Source: an uncultured Collinsella sp. (GTDB lineage: Bacteria; Actinomycetota; Coriobacteriia; Coriobacteriales; Coriobacteriaceae). From it: DNA of 34,526 nucleotides. Where the stretch lies: assembly GCA_958423535.1 (NCBI GenBank), contig CATZRJ010000020.1, positions 1 to 34,526 on the forward strand, read 5' to 3'. The position numbers and the translations under genes were made by a program. Positions 14,765 through 23,800 of the stretch are shown piece after piece (within the stretch, counting starts at the first letter, position 1; each line of letters begins with the position of its first letter). The notes under the pieces were generated by a model. That model had not been told where the DNA came from, did no database searches, and was given only the letters and a program-made list of their open reading frames with translations.

Positions 14765-16792
14765 CTACGGCCGCTCGTTGGGAGCCAGGCGCTGCATCTT
14801 ATTCACGGCCTTGAACTTGGTGAACAGCGGCACGTACTCAAAGCTCACGTTGGAGTTCTCCAGGCCGTACCAACGCGCGGGCGTGCCGGCGGCGCGGCGG
14901 ATGATGTACTTGAGCGTGATGGCCGTGCGCTCGCTGGGCTCCACATCGCTTTCGGGCGCCAGAAGCTTACGGATCAGGACGAACTTGAACGTGCCGATGT
15001 TACCCGGATCCTTGTAGACCGAGTAGTCATGCGTCTGCGGCGGCAGCTCGCCGGTGACAGCCAGGTCCTGAACAACCTGACGCAGGTAGGCATTGACGCG
15101 CTGGTTGATCTTGTAGCCCAGGTACAGATGCACGCGGAACACGTAGTCGGTGCCGAACGTCTCGACCGAATAGGCAAAGGTATGCGGTTCGTCCATGGTC
15201 TCGACATTCACAAACCACCAGGCGTGGGCACGCTTGGGATGCTTATCCAAGATCGAATAGACGATATCGCGGTCGATGTAGTCGGTATGGGTGTCCTTGG
15301 TCAGGTACACGATGTTGTCGCTCATGCGCTCGTAACGGTCGTCGTCGCGCAGGCGCTTGAGCTGCGGCAGGTAGCTGCGCAGCGGCAGCAGCGTAAACTG
15401 GCGCTGCTCGACCGCCGTGCCGTTGTACCAGCACACCATAATGCCCATGATGAGTGCAGCCATAAGGATGGTGAAGTAGCCGCCGTGGAAGAACTTGGTG
15501 AGCGAGCTCACGAAGAAGAAGCCTTCGAGCAAAAGGAAGAAGGCCGCGAAGATCCACGGAGCAACCTTGAGCTTGCGCTCCTCGTGCAGGTAGAAGAAGA
15601 GCAGCAGCGTGGTGCACATCATGGTCAGCGTAATGGCCAGGCCGTAGGCGGCTTCCATATGCGCCGAGTTCTGGAACAGCAGCACCACGATGACGCAGCC
15701 CACGAGCATGACGTTGTTGACCATGGGAATATAGAGCTGGCCTTTGGTCTCGGCAGGGTAGAAGACCTGCATGTGCGGCATAAGGTCCAGGCGACTGGCC
15801 TCGGACACCAGCGAGAATGCGCCGGTGATGAGCGCCTGCGAGGCGATGATGGCCGCGACGGTGGAAAGGCCGACGGCAAACGGGCGCAGGCCCGGGGCGA
15901 GCATCTGGTAGAACGGGTTGAGGTCGGCAATGCCCATGAGCTCGGGGTTGGCAGCGTTGTTCATAAGCCAAGCGCCCTGGCCCATATAGGAAAGCAGCAG
16001 ACAGCACTTAACGAACGGCCAGGTGGCGTAGATGTTGCCGCGGCCGACGTGGCCCATGTCGGAGTAGAGCGCCTCGGCACCGGTGGTGGCGAGGAAGCAG
16101 CTGCCCAGAATCATGATGCCCGCGTGGTTGTTGGGGCTCAGCAAAAAGGCGATGCCGCGCACCGGGTTGAGGCACAGCAGCACGGCGGGGTGCTGGAAGA
16201 CAAAGAACAGACCCGTGCCGCCCAGGAACAGAAACCACAGCGTCATGATGGGGCCAAAGGCACGGCCGATCTTGGCCGTGCCGATGCGCTGCACCAAGAA
16301 GAGCACAATGATGATGGCAAGTGTGATGGCCACGACGCGGCCCTGATCGTCGCCCAACACAGCATGGACTGCCGGAATGGTGCGCAGGCCCTCGATAGCC
16401 GTAGTCACGGTAACGGCGGGCGTGAGGATGCCATCGGCGAGCAGTGCCGCGCCGCCCAGCATGGCGGGGATGATGAGCCATTTGCCGCAGCGCTTAACCA
16501 AGCTGTACAGAGCAAAGATGCCGCCCTCGCCATGGTTGTCGGCGCGCAGCGAGATGAGCACGTACTTGACGGTCGTCAGCAGCGTGACCGTCCATACGAC
16601 GAGCGAGAGCGCGCCGAGCACGAACTCCTCCGTGACGCTTCCGATGCCGCCGTTGCCGGCAACGAGTGCCTTGGTTACATACATGGGGCTGGTGCCGATA
16701 TCGCCATACACCACGCCCAGCGTGACGAGCATCGCCGAGATGCTCACAGGAATCGCAGCGTGCGAGGCTGCCTCCTTGGCCTTTTGTTCCAT
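14765..16792 (-). CDS. kup: Kup-family potassium uptake permease
   Basis: 675 residues, a K+/H+ symporter of the KUP/HAK/KT family in the cytoplasmic membrane. The first helix carries the signature GVVYGDIGTSPMYV (26-39). About twelve hydrophobic segments run to residue 450, including NNHAGIMILGSCFLATTGAE and FLATTGAEALYSDMGH. A long cytoplasmic C-terminal domain follows (about 460-675). ATG 16792 was preferred to the TTG at 16810, because GGGAGG lies about 10 bp before it and the TTG has no ribosome site. A TATAAT box sits about 36 bp upstream. It lies upstream of a small membrane protein and kdpDE on the same strand. Confidence 0.95.
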   Translation of the reverse strand: MEQKAKEAASHAAIPVSISAMLVTLGVVYGDIGTSPMYVTKALVAGNGGIGSVTEEFVLGALSLVVWTVTLLTTVKYVLISLRADNHGEGGIFALYSLVKRCGKWLIIPAMLGGAALLADGILTPAVTVTTAIEGLRTIPAVHAVLGDDQGRVVAITLAIIIVLFLVQRIGTAKIGRAFGPIMTLWFLFLGGTGLFFVFQHPAVLLCLNPVRGIAFLLSPNNHAGIMILGSCFLATTGAEALYSDMGHVGRGNIYATWPFVKCCLLLSYMGQGAWLMNNAANPELMGIADLNPFYQMLAPGLRPFAVGLSTVAAIIASQALITGAFSLVSEASRLDLMPHMQVFYPAETKGQLYIPMVNNVMLVGCVIVVLLFQNSAHMEAAYGLAITLTMMCTTLLLFFYLHEERKLKVAPWIFAAFFLLLEGFFFVSSLTKFFHGGYFTILMAALIMGIMVCWYNGTAVEQRQFTLLPLRSYLPQLKRLRDDDRYERMSDNIVYLTKDTHTDYIDRDIVYSILDKHPKRAHAWWFVNVETMDEPHTFAYSVETFGTDYVFRVHLYLGYKINQRVNAYLRQVVQDLAVTGELPPQTHDYSVYKDPGNIGTFKFVLIRKLLAPESDVEPSERTAITLKYIIRRAAGTPARWYGLENSNVSFEYVPLFTKFKAVNKMQRLAPNERP

Positions 16793-16827
16793 AAGCCGGT
16801 TTCCTCCCAACTTTAACGTTCGAGGGG

Positions 16828-16854
16828 ATTATAGGTAATCGGCCCATGTTTTAA
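16828..16854 (-). promoter_or_regulatory. Probable kup promoter
   Basis: The minus strand has TATAAT (plus-strand ATTATA 16828-16833) with TTAAAA about 15 bp upstream. The -10 is consensus and the -35 weak. No riboswitch consensus was recognised in the 158 bp leader gap. Confidence 0.45.
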
Positions 16855-16915
16855 TGCACTGTTTTCCCAGCTAGATAAAGATTTATACAGTCTTTAGGCT
16901 ACCGCGGCGATATGG

Positions 16916-16949
16916 AATGTGACAAAGGGACTGTTCCCTTGTCACATTC
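16916..16949 (-). terminator. Hairpin terminator after the nitroreductase gene
   Basis: AATGTGACAAAGGGA (16916-16930) pairs with TCCCTTGTCACATT (16935-16948) with one bulged A. It abuts the stop codon at 16951-16953. Its loop-side core ACAAAGGGA resembles that of the 14417-14455 hairpin. Confidence 0.65.
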
Positions 16950-16950
16950 G

Positions 16951-17823
16951 TCATTTTCCGAGCCAGTTTTTGAACCACCACTCCATGGAGCGACTCATCT
17001 CGGCCATAAAGGGACTGGTGTGTTTGCGGGTGTAGATATCCACCACGCGCTCGCCCACCTCGCGGGCATGCGGGCGAAACATCGCATCCATCTCGGCCAC
17101 CTGTGCATCCATGGTCGCGTCGTCCGCGCGGCGGTAGCGCTCTTCGTGCACCAGGTTCACCACGGGATGTGCGATCGCCGGACGCTCCTTACGGGGCGTG
17201 CCGATGATGAGCATCGACAGCGGCATGGTATAGGGAGGCAAGTCCAGCAGCGTGGCAACTTCCTCCGCGTTCTCGACGATATCACCGATATAGCAGCTCC
17301 CCAGGCCCAGGGCCTCGGCGGCAACCACGGCGTTTTGAGCGGCGATCACGGCATCCTGCGCCGCGATGGCAAAGTCGCCCAGACCCGGTGCACGGCGGGG
17401 TGCCTTGCCCGTGCGCTCGACAAACTCGGGCTCAAAGCAGCCCACGTGCTCAAACAGATCGATCCACTTGGCATAATCGACCACAAATATTAGTGCCCAG
17501 GGCGCCTTGGCGATCATGGGCTGGTGGTCGCACAGGTCGGCCAGACGGTCAAGCGTAGCCTGCTCGCGAATACTGACGATGGAATACATCATCATGGCGC
17601 CCGCCGACGGCGCGCGGCTCGCCGCATGCAGAATCGCTGCGCGCTGCTCGTCGGTCACCGCCACGGGACGGTCGTCGTCATCGCGCGCGAAGGCACGCGT
17701 AGACGAGCGATGCTCCAAAGTGTCCAGCACCGCGTTGCCCGTGGTCTCGACCGGATAGCCATACGTATCCACGACCGCAGCTCCGTCATCGCCCATGTCT
17801 GCCTTGCAAACCTGCTCGCTCAT
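16951..17823 (-). CDS. Nitroreductase-family FMN-dependent oxidoreductase
   Basis: 290 residues. The fold is recognised from the N-terminal FMN-phosphate motif LEHRSSTRAF (about 36-45), the segment AILHAASRAPSAGAMMMY, and the later AVVAAEALGLGSCYIGDIV with PLSMLIIGTPRKE. These are typical of NfsA/FRP-like nitroreductases that reduce nitro-aromatics, quinones or flavins with NAD(P)H. The C-terminal extension of about 60 residues (ATMDAQVAEMDAMFRPHA onward) is longer than minimal members and ends in an aromatic/basic tail (MEWWFKNWLGK). ATG 17823 is used, with GAGGGTAGGG upstream. It is monocistronic and divergent from the LTA-synthase-like gene. Substrate unknown. Confidence 0.88.
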   Translation of the reverse strand: MSEQVCKADMGDDGAAVVDTYGYPVETTGNAVLDTLEHRSSTRAFARDDDDRPVAVTDEQRAAILHAASRAPSAGAMMMYSIVSIREQATLDRLADLCDHQPMIAKAPWALIFVVDYAKWIDLFEHVGCFEPEFVERTGKAPRRAPGLGDFAIAAQDAVIAAQNAVVAAEALGLGSCYIGDIVENAEEVATLLDLPPYTMPLSMLIIGTPRKERPAIAHPVVNLVHEERYRRADDATMDAQVAEMDAMFRPHAREVGERVVDIYTRKHTSPFMAEMSRSMEWWFKNWLGK

Positions 17824-18037
17824 CGCCCTACCCTCGCCATTTCTTTAAGAAGCCTTTACGTTTCCGTGTAATTCCCGTCCATTATCGCGCAGGTCGCCAC
17901 TACATTGCGCCACACCGCCACACGTGCGCGTTAATATGGCTGGTTGTTGTGCGCAGCCACCAATTGCAGCGCATATCTTGGTAACAATCGGGTAAACCCC
18001 CGCTTTCGTAGGTTTTAAGTTTGTGAGGAGTCTCAGC

Positions 18038-20338
18038 ATGTTCGCAGCCGCCATCTCGCTCGTCGGTCTTGCGGCGACCGTCTACCTTGTCTTGCGCGAG
18101 GCCAAGGCCATTCGCGCGCAGTCGGGCGCCGTTGCCAAGGGCGCTATCGCCTGGAGCGTCGCCTTTGGTCTGTTCCAGGTCTTTTTGACTATTTGGGGCG
18201 CCGTGGGCCTCGTCGCCCAAAACGAGCCGCTCGCCTTTGTGATGCTCATCCTGACCAATGCCATTCTCACCGGTTGCGCCTGGGCCAGCATCGCCCGCGA
18301 CCGCATCGCTCCGCGCGTCTTTGCGTTCGCCGAGCCCGACGTCCCCGCCCCCACCGGCAAGCTCGCCCGCCTGCGCGGCGCCTTTGTGGGCAAACCGCTC
18401 GTCGCCGCCGTCTTGTGCCTGCTGCTCGCCGGCGTCTTTGCGCTGTTGGGCATGGAGGTCTCGTCCAACCACGACTTTACCTGGGTCTACCCCCTGTGCA
18501 TCCTGCTCGAGTGGGCTATCATCACCGCACTCATGAGCGGCCTTTTCTTCCTGTTCCAGCGCCACGGCGCGGCTCCCGCGGTCCTGGCCTTCGCCCTCTT
18601 TGTCCTAGGCATTGCCGAGTTCTTCGTCATCACGTTTAAATCCATGCCCATCCAGCCGGGCGACCTTTCGGCCATCTCCACCGCCGCCGCGGTCGCCGGC
18701 AACGGCTACACCTTCTCGATCTCGCTGTTCTGCGTGCTGTCCATGGGCTTTACCGCCATCGCCATGCTGCTATGCGAGTACGCCGGCCTGGTAGCACCGC
18801 ACCGTCAGAAGGGTGCCGCCAACGCCAAGCGCATGCTGCTCACCAACCTGCTCGTCGCCGTGCTTTGCCTGGGCGGCGTGACCGCGCACGTCACGCTTAT
18901 CGACTACTACAACACCCTCGGCATCACCGTCTATACCTGGCGCCCGCTCGAGAGCTACTGGCGCGAGGGCTACCTGCCTGCTTTTATTAGTGCAGCGCAG
19001 TCCATCAAGCCGCCCAAACCCGCCGATTACTCCGCCGACGACGCCAAGGTCACGCTCAAAAAGTACGCCAAGGCCTACGACAAGTCCGATGCCGCCACAA
19101 GCGACGCCCGCACTGCCGCCCAGGAGCAGTTCGACAGTGAGAAGCCCACGGTCATCGCCATCATGAACGAAACCTTCTCGGATCTTTCGATCTACCAGAA
19201 CATGCGCGCCGGCTACGAGGGACCGCAGTACTTTAAGAACCTGTCCAACTGCCTCAGCCGCGGCAAGCTCTACGTGAGCGCCTACGGCGGTGGCACCGCC
19301 AATACCGAGTTTGAGTTTATGACCGGCAACTCCATGGCCAACCTGGGCTCGGGCGTGTACCCCTACACCATCTACAACATGGAAACGACCGGGAATCTGG
19401 CAGAGCAGTTCAAGTCGCTCGGATATTCCACCACGGCCATGCACCCCAACCACGCAACCAACTGGAACCGCGAGAACGTCTACAAGGACTTTGGCTTTGA
19501 CCAGTTCCTGTCCATCAACGACTTCCAGGGAGCCGACACCCTGCGCGACATGGTGACCGACCAGGCGACCTACGACAAGATTCTTGAGCTGCTCGACCAG
19601 AACGCCGATCCGCAGTTTATCTTCGACGTGACCATGCAGAACCACTCGGGCTACGACACGGGCCTGCTGCCGGTCGACAAGCAGATGCACCTGAATATCG
19701 ACACGACCGATCTGGACGCCAAGACCGTCGAGGACGGCACGCTCTCCGATGTCGACGAGTATGTCTCGTGCATCGAGCAGTCCGACCAGGCGCTGCGTTA
19801 CTTCCTCAACGCCCTGAACAAACTCGATCGCAAGGTGGTCGTGGTGTTCTGGGGCGACCATCAGCCGTTCTTCCCGTCCAAGTTCAACGACAAGTGGTTT
19901 ACCGACGAGGACGACGCCACCCACCAGGAGCGCCTGTGGCAGACCGATTACATCATCTGGGCCAACTACGACGTTGCCGGCTGCGACCAGACGAGCGAGA
20001 TCGATGACCTGTCCACCAACTACCTGTCCACGCAGCTTATGCAGCTGATCGGCGCCCCGCTGACCGACTACCAGAAGGCGCACATGACGCTGCGCGAGTC
20101 GCTGCCCGCCATTAACTCGGTCGGCTACGAGGACGCCAGCCTGCGCTGGGCGCTCTCCTCCAACGTCACCGGTGACGACGCTGCCGCCGCTGCCGCCACC
20201 AAGGCGCGCGAGGATTACGCCAAGATGCAGTACTACGAGATGTTCCGCGACGGCAAGAACGTCTATACCGAGCACTTCCAGACCGAGGCCAACGAGACCG
20301 ACCCCAACCTGGCGCCGGGCACAACCAAGATCAAGTAG
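18038..20338 (+). CDS. LTA-synthase-like membrane alkaline-phosphatase-superfamily transferase
   Basis: 766 residues. About seven hydrophobic segments fill the first 310 residues, beginning MFAAAISLVGLAATVYLVL. An extracytoplasmic sulfatase-fold domain follows (about 370-680). Predicted metal/catalytic residues are Glu378 (MNETFSD), nucleophile Thr420 (GGGTANTEFEF), and Asp607/His608 (FWGDHQPFF). This arrangement matches LtaS-type glycerol-phosphate transferases and related phosphoglycerol transferases that decorate envelope glycans. ATG 18038 follows GAGGAG with 7 bp spacing; GTG 18023 is in frame but lies ahead of the ribosome site. It is monocistronic, ending before the terminator-bearing repeat that opens the surface-protein locus. 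Whether it builds teichoic acid or modifies another glycan is open. Confidence 0.88.
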   Translation: MFAAAISLVGLAATVYLVLREAKAIRAQSGAVAKGAIAWSVAFGLFQVFLTIWGAVGLVAQNEPLAFVMLILTNAILTGCAWASIARDRIAPRVFAFAEPDVPAPTGKLARLRGAFVGKPLVAAVLCLLLAGVFALLGMEVSSNHDFTWVYPLCILLEWAIITALMSGLFFLFQRHGAAPAVLAFALFVLGIAEFFVITFKSMPIQPGDLSAISTAAAVAGNGYTFSISLFCVLSMGFTAIAMLLCEYAGLVAPHRQKGAANAKRMLLTNLLVAVLCLGGVTAHVTLIDYYNTLGITVYTWRPLESYWREGYLPAFISAAQSIKPPKPADYSADDAKVTLKKYAKAYDKSDAATSDARTAAQEQFDSEKPTVIAIMNETFSDLSIYQNMRAGYEGPQYFKNLSNCLSRGKLYVSAYGGGTANTEFEFMTGNSMANLGSGVYPYTIYNMETTGNLAEQFKSLGYSTTAMHPNHATNWNRENVYKDFGFDQFLSINDFQGADTLRDMVTDQATYDKILELLDQNADPQFIFDVTMQNHSGYDTGLLPVDKQMHLNIDTTDLDAKTVEDGTLSDVDEYVSCIEQSDQALRYFLNALNKLDRKVVVVFWGDHQPFFPSKFNDKWFTDEDDATHQERLWQTDYIIWANYDVAGCDQTSEIDDLSTNYLSTQLMQLIGAPLTDYQKAHMTLRESLPAINSVGYEDASLRWALSSNVTGDDAAAAAATKAREDYAKMQYYEMFRDGKNVYTEHFQTEANETDPNLAPGTTKIK

Positions 20339-20366
20339 CAGCTAGCTGCGAGTTTATAACTGAAAC

Positions 20367-20455
20367 GTCTGTCCGGGCGGAGGCATATAAGGTTCCCTGC
20401 TCGGACAGTCCTGCGCAAGACGGAGGCCACGTCATGTGGCCTTTTTTGCATCCGG
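20367..20455 (+). repeat. Terminator-bearing repeat element, left copy
   Basis: About 89 bp matching, in inverse orientation, the element at 25594-25681. Shared blocks are CCGGGCG, GTTCCCTGCTC, ACAGTCCTGCGCAAGACG, and AGGCCAC/GTGGCCTT. GGCCAC (20425-20430) and GTGGCC (20436-20441) followed by T6 (20442-20447) form a good terminator for the upstream LTA-synthase-like gene. It lies directly before the first 61 bp array. Confidence 0.75.
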
Positions 20456-20820
20456 AAAGCGTGTCCCGGAATTCTTGTCTGGAATGGGATGCAGTTTCCG
20501 CTTGGGACCTGATTGGGAAAGTGTGTCCCACTATTCAGCTGGATTCCGGGATGTATTTTCCGGTTGAGGCTCGTTGGGAAAGTGCGTCCCACTTTGGGGG
20601 CTGATTCTGGGACGTGGTTTCCGGTTGGCTCTCATTGGGAAAGTTCATCCCATTTCTCGGCCTAATTATGGGACGCAGTTTCCCGTTGAGGACCCTTTGG
20701 GAAAGTGCGTCCCGGTCTGGGCGCTCAAACTGGGATGGATTTTCCGGATGAGGGCTTGACGGAAAATGTGTCCCGTTCCGGGCGCTAATTGTGGGATGCA
20801 GTTTCCGCTTGCGGAGTCTC
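20454..20820. repeat. Array 1: six 61 bp dyad-symmetric repeats
   Basis: Units start near 20454, 20515, 20576, 20637, 20699 and 20760. Each has the form GGGAAAgTGCGTCCCA, about 15-20 nt, TGGGAcGCAgTTTCCg, then a 12-15 nt linker ending in TTGA or CATT. The two half-sites are inverted, so each unit can fold into a hairpin or bind a dimer. Units diverge by about 20-35%, unlike CRISPR repeats. It fills most of the 556 bp gap before the surface-protein gene, and no ORF there is credible. Confidence 0.85.
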
Positions 20821-20830
20821 CACTCAACAG

Positions 20831-20868
20831 AAAACCCGGGTGGCCTGTTTTTGGCTACCCGGGTTTTT
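20831..20868 (-). terminator. Terminator of the surface-protein gene
   Basis: AAAACCCGGGTGGCC (20831-20845) pairs with GGCTACCCGGGTTTTT (20853-20868). T-rich flanks lie on both sides, so it can act in both directions. It sits 27 bp past the stop at 20895. Confidence 0.8.
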
Positions 20869-20894
20869 GGGTTGTCGATATGTTCGACTGGCTA

Positions 20895-23800
20895 CTAGTG
20901 GGTCTTGCGGCGCTTGATCAGCATGATGAGGGCTATCACTACGAGCGTTGCTCCCGCTGCTGCTGCGGTGGCGACTAGGGCGAATGTTTGGTCGCCGGTG
21001 TTTGCGAGGTTCTTCGCTGTGGTCGTAGTCTTGACCTTGGTGTCGGTCTTAGCTCCGTTGTCGGACTTGGGCTTGTCCGGGTTCGTCGGGGTCTCAGGAG
21101 TCTCGGGGTCCTTTGAGCCTTCGGAATCGGTTGGGCCGGCGGTGTTTACCAGCGTATGGTCCAGGAACTTCTTGGCGCCCGCACTTGCCTGTGAGAACAG
21201 GCGGCGCGTGCGGATCGGGGTGGCGTTCACCGTTGTGAGCGCCGTCTCCTCGGCCTCGATATTCACGAGCGTCGTGCCGGTGTCGAGGCCCACCTCGTTG
21301 TATCCCACGTGGCAGTAATACTGCGCACCGTCATCGTCTGCGGTCAGGTCAATCTCGAGCTTTGAGGCCGTTCCAGCCGCGAGGTTGCCATCGGCACCCA
21401 CGAGCTTAAACTCTGTCTCGCCGCGGCCCTTGCGGTACCACATATAGGTCGGTGCCAGCCCTGTTTCGCTATCGTCGGCACCGAGTTGCTTCACATGGCC
21501 AATCGCCGAGAGCGTCAGGTGGCTTCCCGCCGTGCGCTCAACCGAAGAGTCGTATCCAAGATCCGACCCCTCCGCAGCATCCGCCGCAGGTCCGCTCACG
21601 GTCATCGTCATGCCATCGGGCATGGTCTTGACCGTGATGATTGCCGAGCGAATACCTGTTTCGGTCGTGGATCCATTCTTAACGGCGGCGATGGCGAATC
21701 GATACTCCGTATTGGGCTGCAGCCCATCCCACTTGAGCGAGGTCTGCGTGTTGTCGGCAATCTTCCAGCTATTGACGACCGCATCCGCCGCATTGCTCTG
21801 CAGCATGCCCACGCCGTAGCTAAAGCCACTCTTGTTTGCGAGTACATCGTCCCAGCTAAACGTAACGCTGGTCGAATCGACGGCGTTTGCCGTAAAGCCC
21901 GTCACGGCCGGCGCGTCGGGCATCTCGACGTCCTTAACGTCATAGCCCACGATCCAGAACTGGTCGGTGTCCTTGGTGCCGAGCTTGTCGCCCGAGTCTG
22001 CCTCGAACTTGTCGACATCCACCGCGTTGACGCCCAGACGCCACACAAAACCGTACTTGCCCTGCGCGGCCTCGGGCAGGTTGTCGACGGTGCCGCCGTA
22101 TTCGGTCGATTCACTCGAGGAGTTACCCGTAGTAAAGCCGGCGTTGGCACCAAAGCACAGGCCGCCAAACAACTCGTGCTTTGCGAGCTTCGCGCCCATG
22201 ACAACGCTGCCGTTCAGCGTCAAGCCGAGCTCGAGCTCCTGCTCCTTGCCCTCCTCGACTTCGATGGTCTGCTCAATGCTCGCCCCCGACTGCGCGGCGG
22301 CGCCGTTAAACCCATCGTGCGTGTAGGCGCGCGTTACGCCAGGCTTGCCCAGGCCAAAGGAATCCCCAACGGGAGTCTCGCCGTTGAGCGTCGTTTGATA
22401 GGTTCCGGGTTCTCCCGACCGGTTGGTCAAAAAGTAGCTGAGCGGCGTCATATTGTGCTGTTTGGCAATGCGGTCATAGGCCTCGACATTAACGACCGAG
22501 GTCTGCGCGCCGAGCGACACGGGCGCCGCCATCACGCCCTTGCCACCAGTTTCCTCATTTTCGATCTCATACTCGTAATAGACCATCGGAATCGTGTAGA
22601 GCACGGCCTTGTCACCCTCGCCGGCATGCGACTCATAGCTTACGCTTGCGCTGACCGTGCGCTCGCTCCGGTAGTCATAGCATCCCTCGGCGGCAAAATC
22701 GACTGAAGCATTCATCGCGACCAGGGGCGGACCGGTCTGCACCTCGACGGCAACGCCCAACTCGGCGCCAATGGTATAGCCCTGGGATGTCCCCGTGCCC
22801 TTTTCCTCTCCGTATGACGTGCCGCCCAACACCAGATAGCCGTATGCCTGCTCCAGATCCTCAACATAGGGCGCATCCTGCAGCACGGCAAGCACGCGCG
22901 GGTTGGTATAGACCTTGTAGCGGTCCTTGTACGTGATCTTGACGCTGTCGTTGTCGACATCGGGCAGCGCGAGCGAGATAAATGTGCCGTAGGTAGTGCC
23001 GCGACGGTTGCTCTCGCTAATCACCTGCTCCTCGCCGCGGCGCACCTTTCCGTTCTCGTCGAGCGAAAAATGCGAGGCGGTCATCCAATAGTAGTCATCG
23101 TTCTTGCGCAGGTCCTCGTCGCGGTGCTTGCCCACCACGGCGATAAAGTTCTCGTTATAGCGGTCCGAACCCGAGACGCTGCCCGCCTTGACGTCGCTGA
23201 TCCACACCTGCTCTATACCCTTGTGGTCATGCTTGTTGCTGCTTTTGTATTGCTGACCGCTCATGCTCATGGTTCCGACCATGGACCCCAAGCCCTGAGC
23301 CCCGCTCTGTGCCGTGTTGCAGGCAAAGTCGCGGAACACATCGCCGCCCACGAGCACCTCGTCGACCGCCAGCTGCTCGGACAGGCCGTCAAGGTTGGCA
23401 GTGGCAAGGGCAACAGGCGCCAAGGTGCACGGATAGCGCTTATCCTGAGCGCTATCCTTCCATGCGCTGTTGGGCACATGCATCAGCCCATAGGAGGCGA
23501 GGAGCCCGTCTCTGTATTCCTTGCAATCGGAAAGCTTGAACTCGCCAGACTCCGAGTCAAAATACGCGTAGCGGTACAGCGCGCCGTACAGCCCCTTGCT
23601 GCCGTCAGAAGCGCCGTAATCAAAAGCGCTGCGTTGCCAGTCATAGCCCGCAAGAATAAGGCCCGTGACGGTTTCACCCGTCTTCTTTCCTTCTTCATCG
23701 TAGGCGGCAAACGTGCCGAACGTCGCATTCGCAGCGACCATGGTCTTGCCGTTCGCGGAGAGGGAGATTGCGCCCGCGTCGCCCAGAGCATCGACATGGA

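Noticed and set aside
14222..16816. 864-codon plus-strand frame opposite kup
   Set aside because: The product is His/Arg/Gln-rich with no domain, overlaps the kup coding region in antisense and crosses a terminator. It is a GC-bias shadow.
16793..16950. c-di-AMP (ydaO-type) riboswitch upstream of kup
   Set aside because: I looked for the conserved riboswitch core in the short leader and could not see it. Only a promoter-like TATAAT was supported.
18770..20275. 501-codon minus-strand frame opposite the LTA-synthase-like gene
   Set aside because: Val/Gly/Leu-rich with no domain, fully inside a confident gene.
20454..20820. CRISPR array
   Set aside because: The repeats differ from unit to unit by tens of percent, are about 61 bp with no separate unique spacers, and no cas genes are nearby.
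20454..20820. Integron attC-like cassette array
   Set aside because: The units are dyad-symmetric like attC, but there are no cassettes between them and no integrase is visible in the window.
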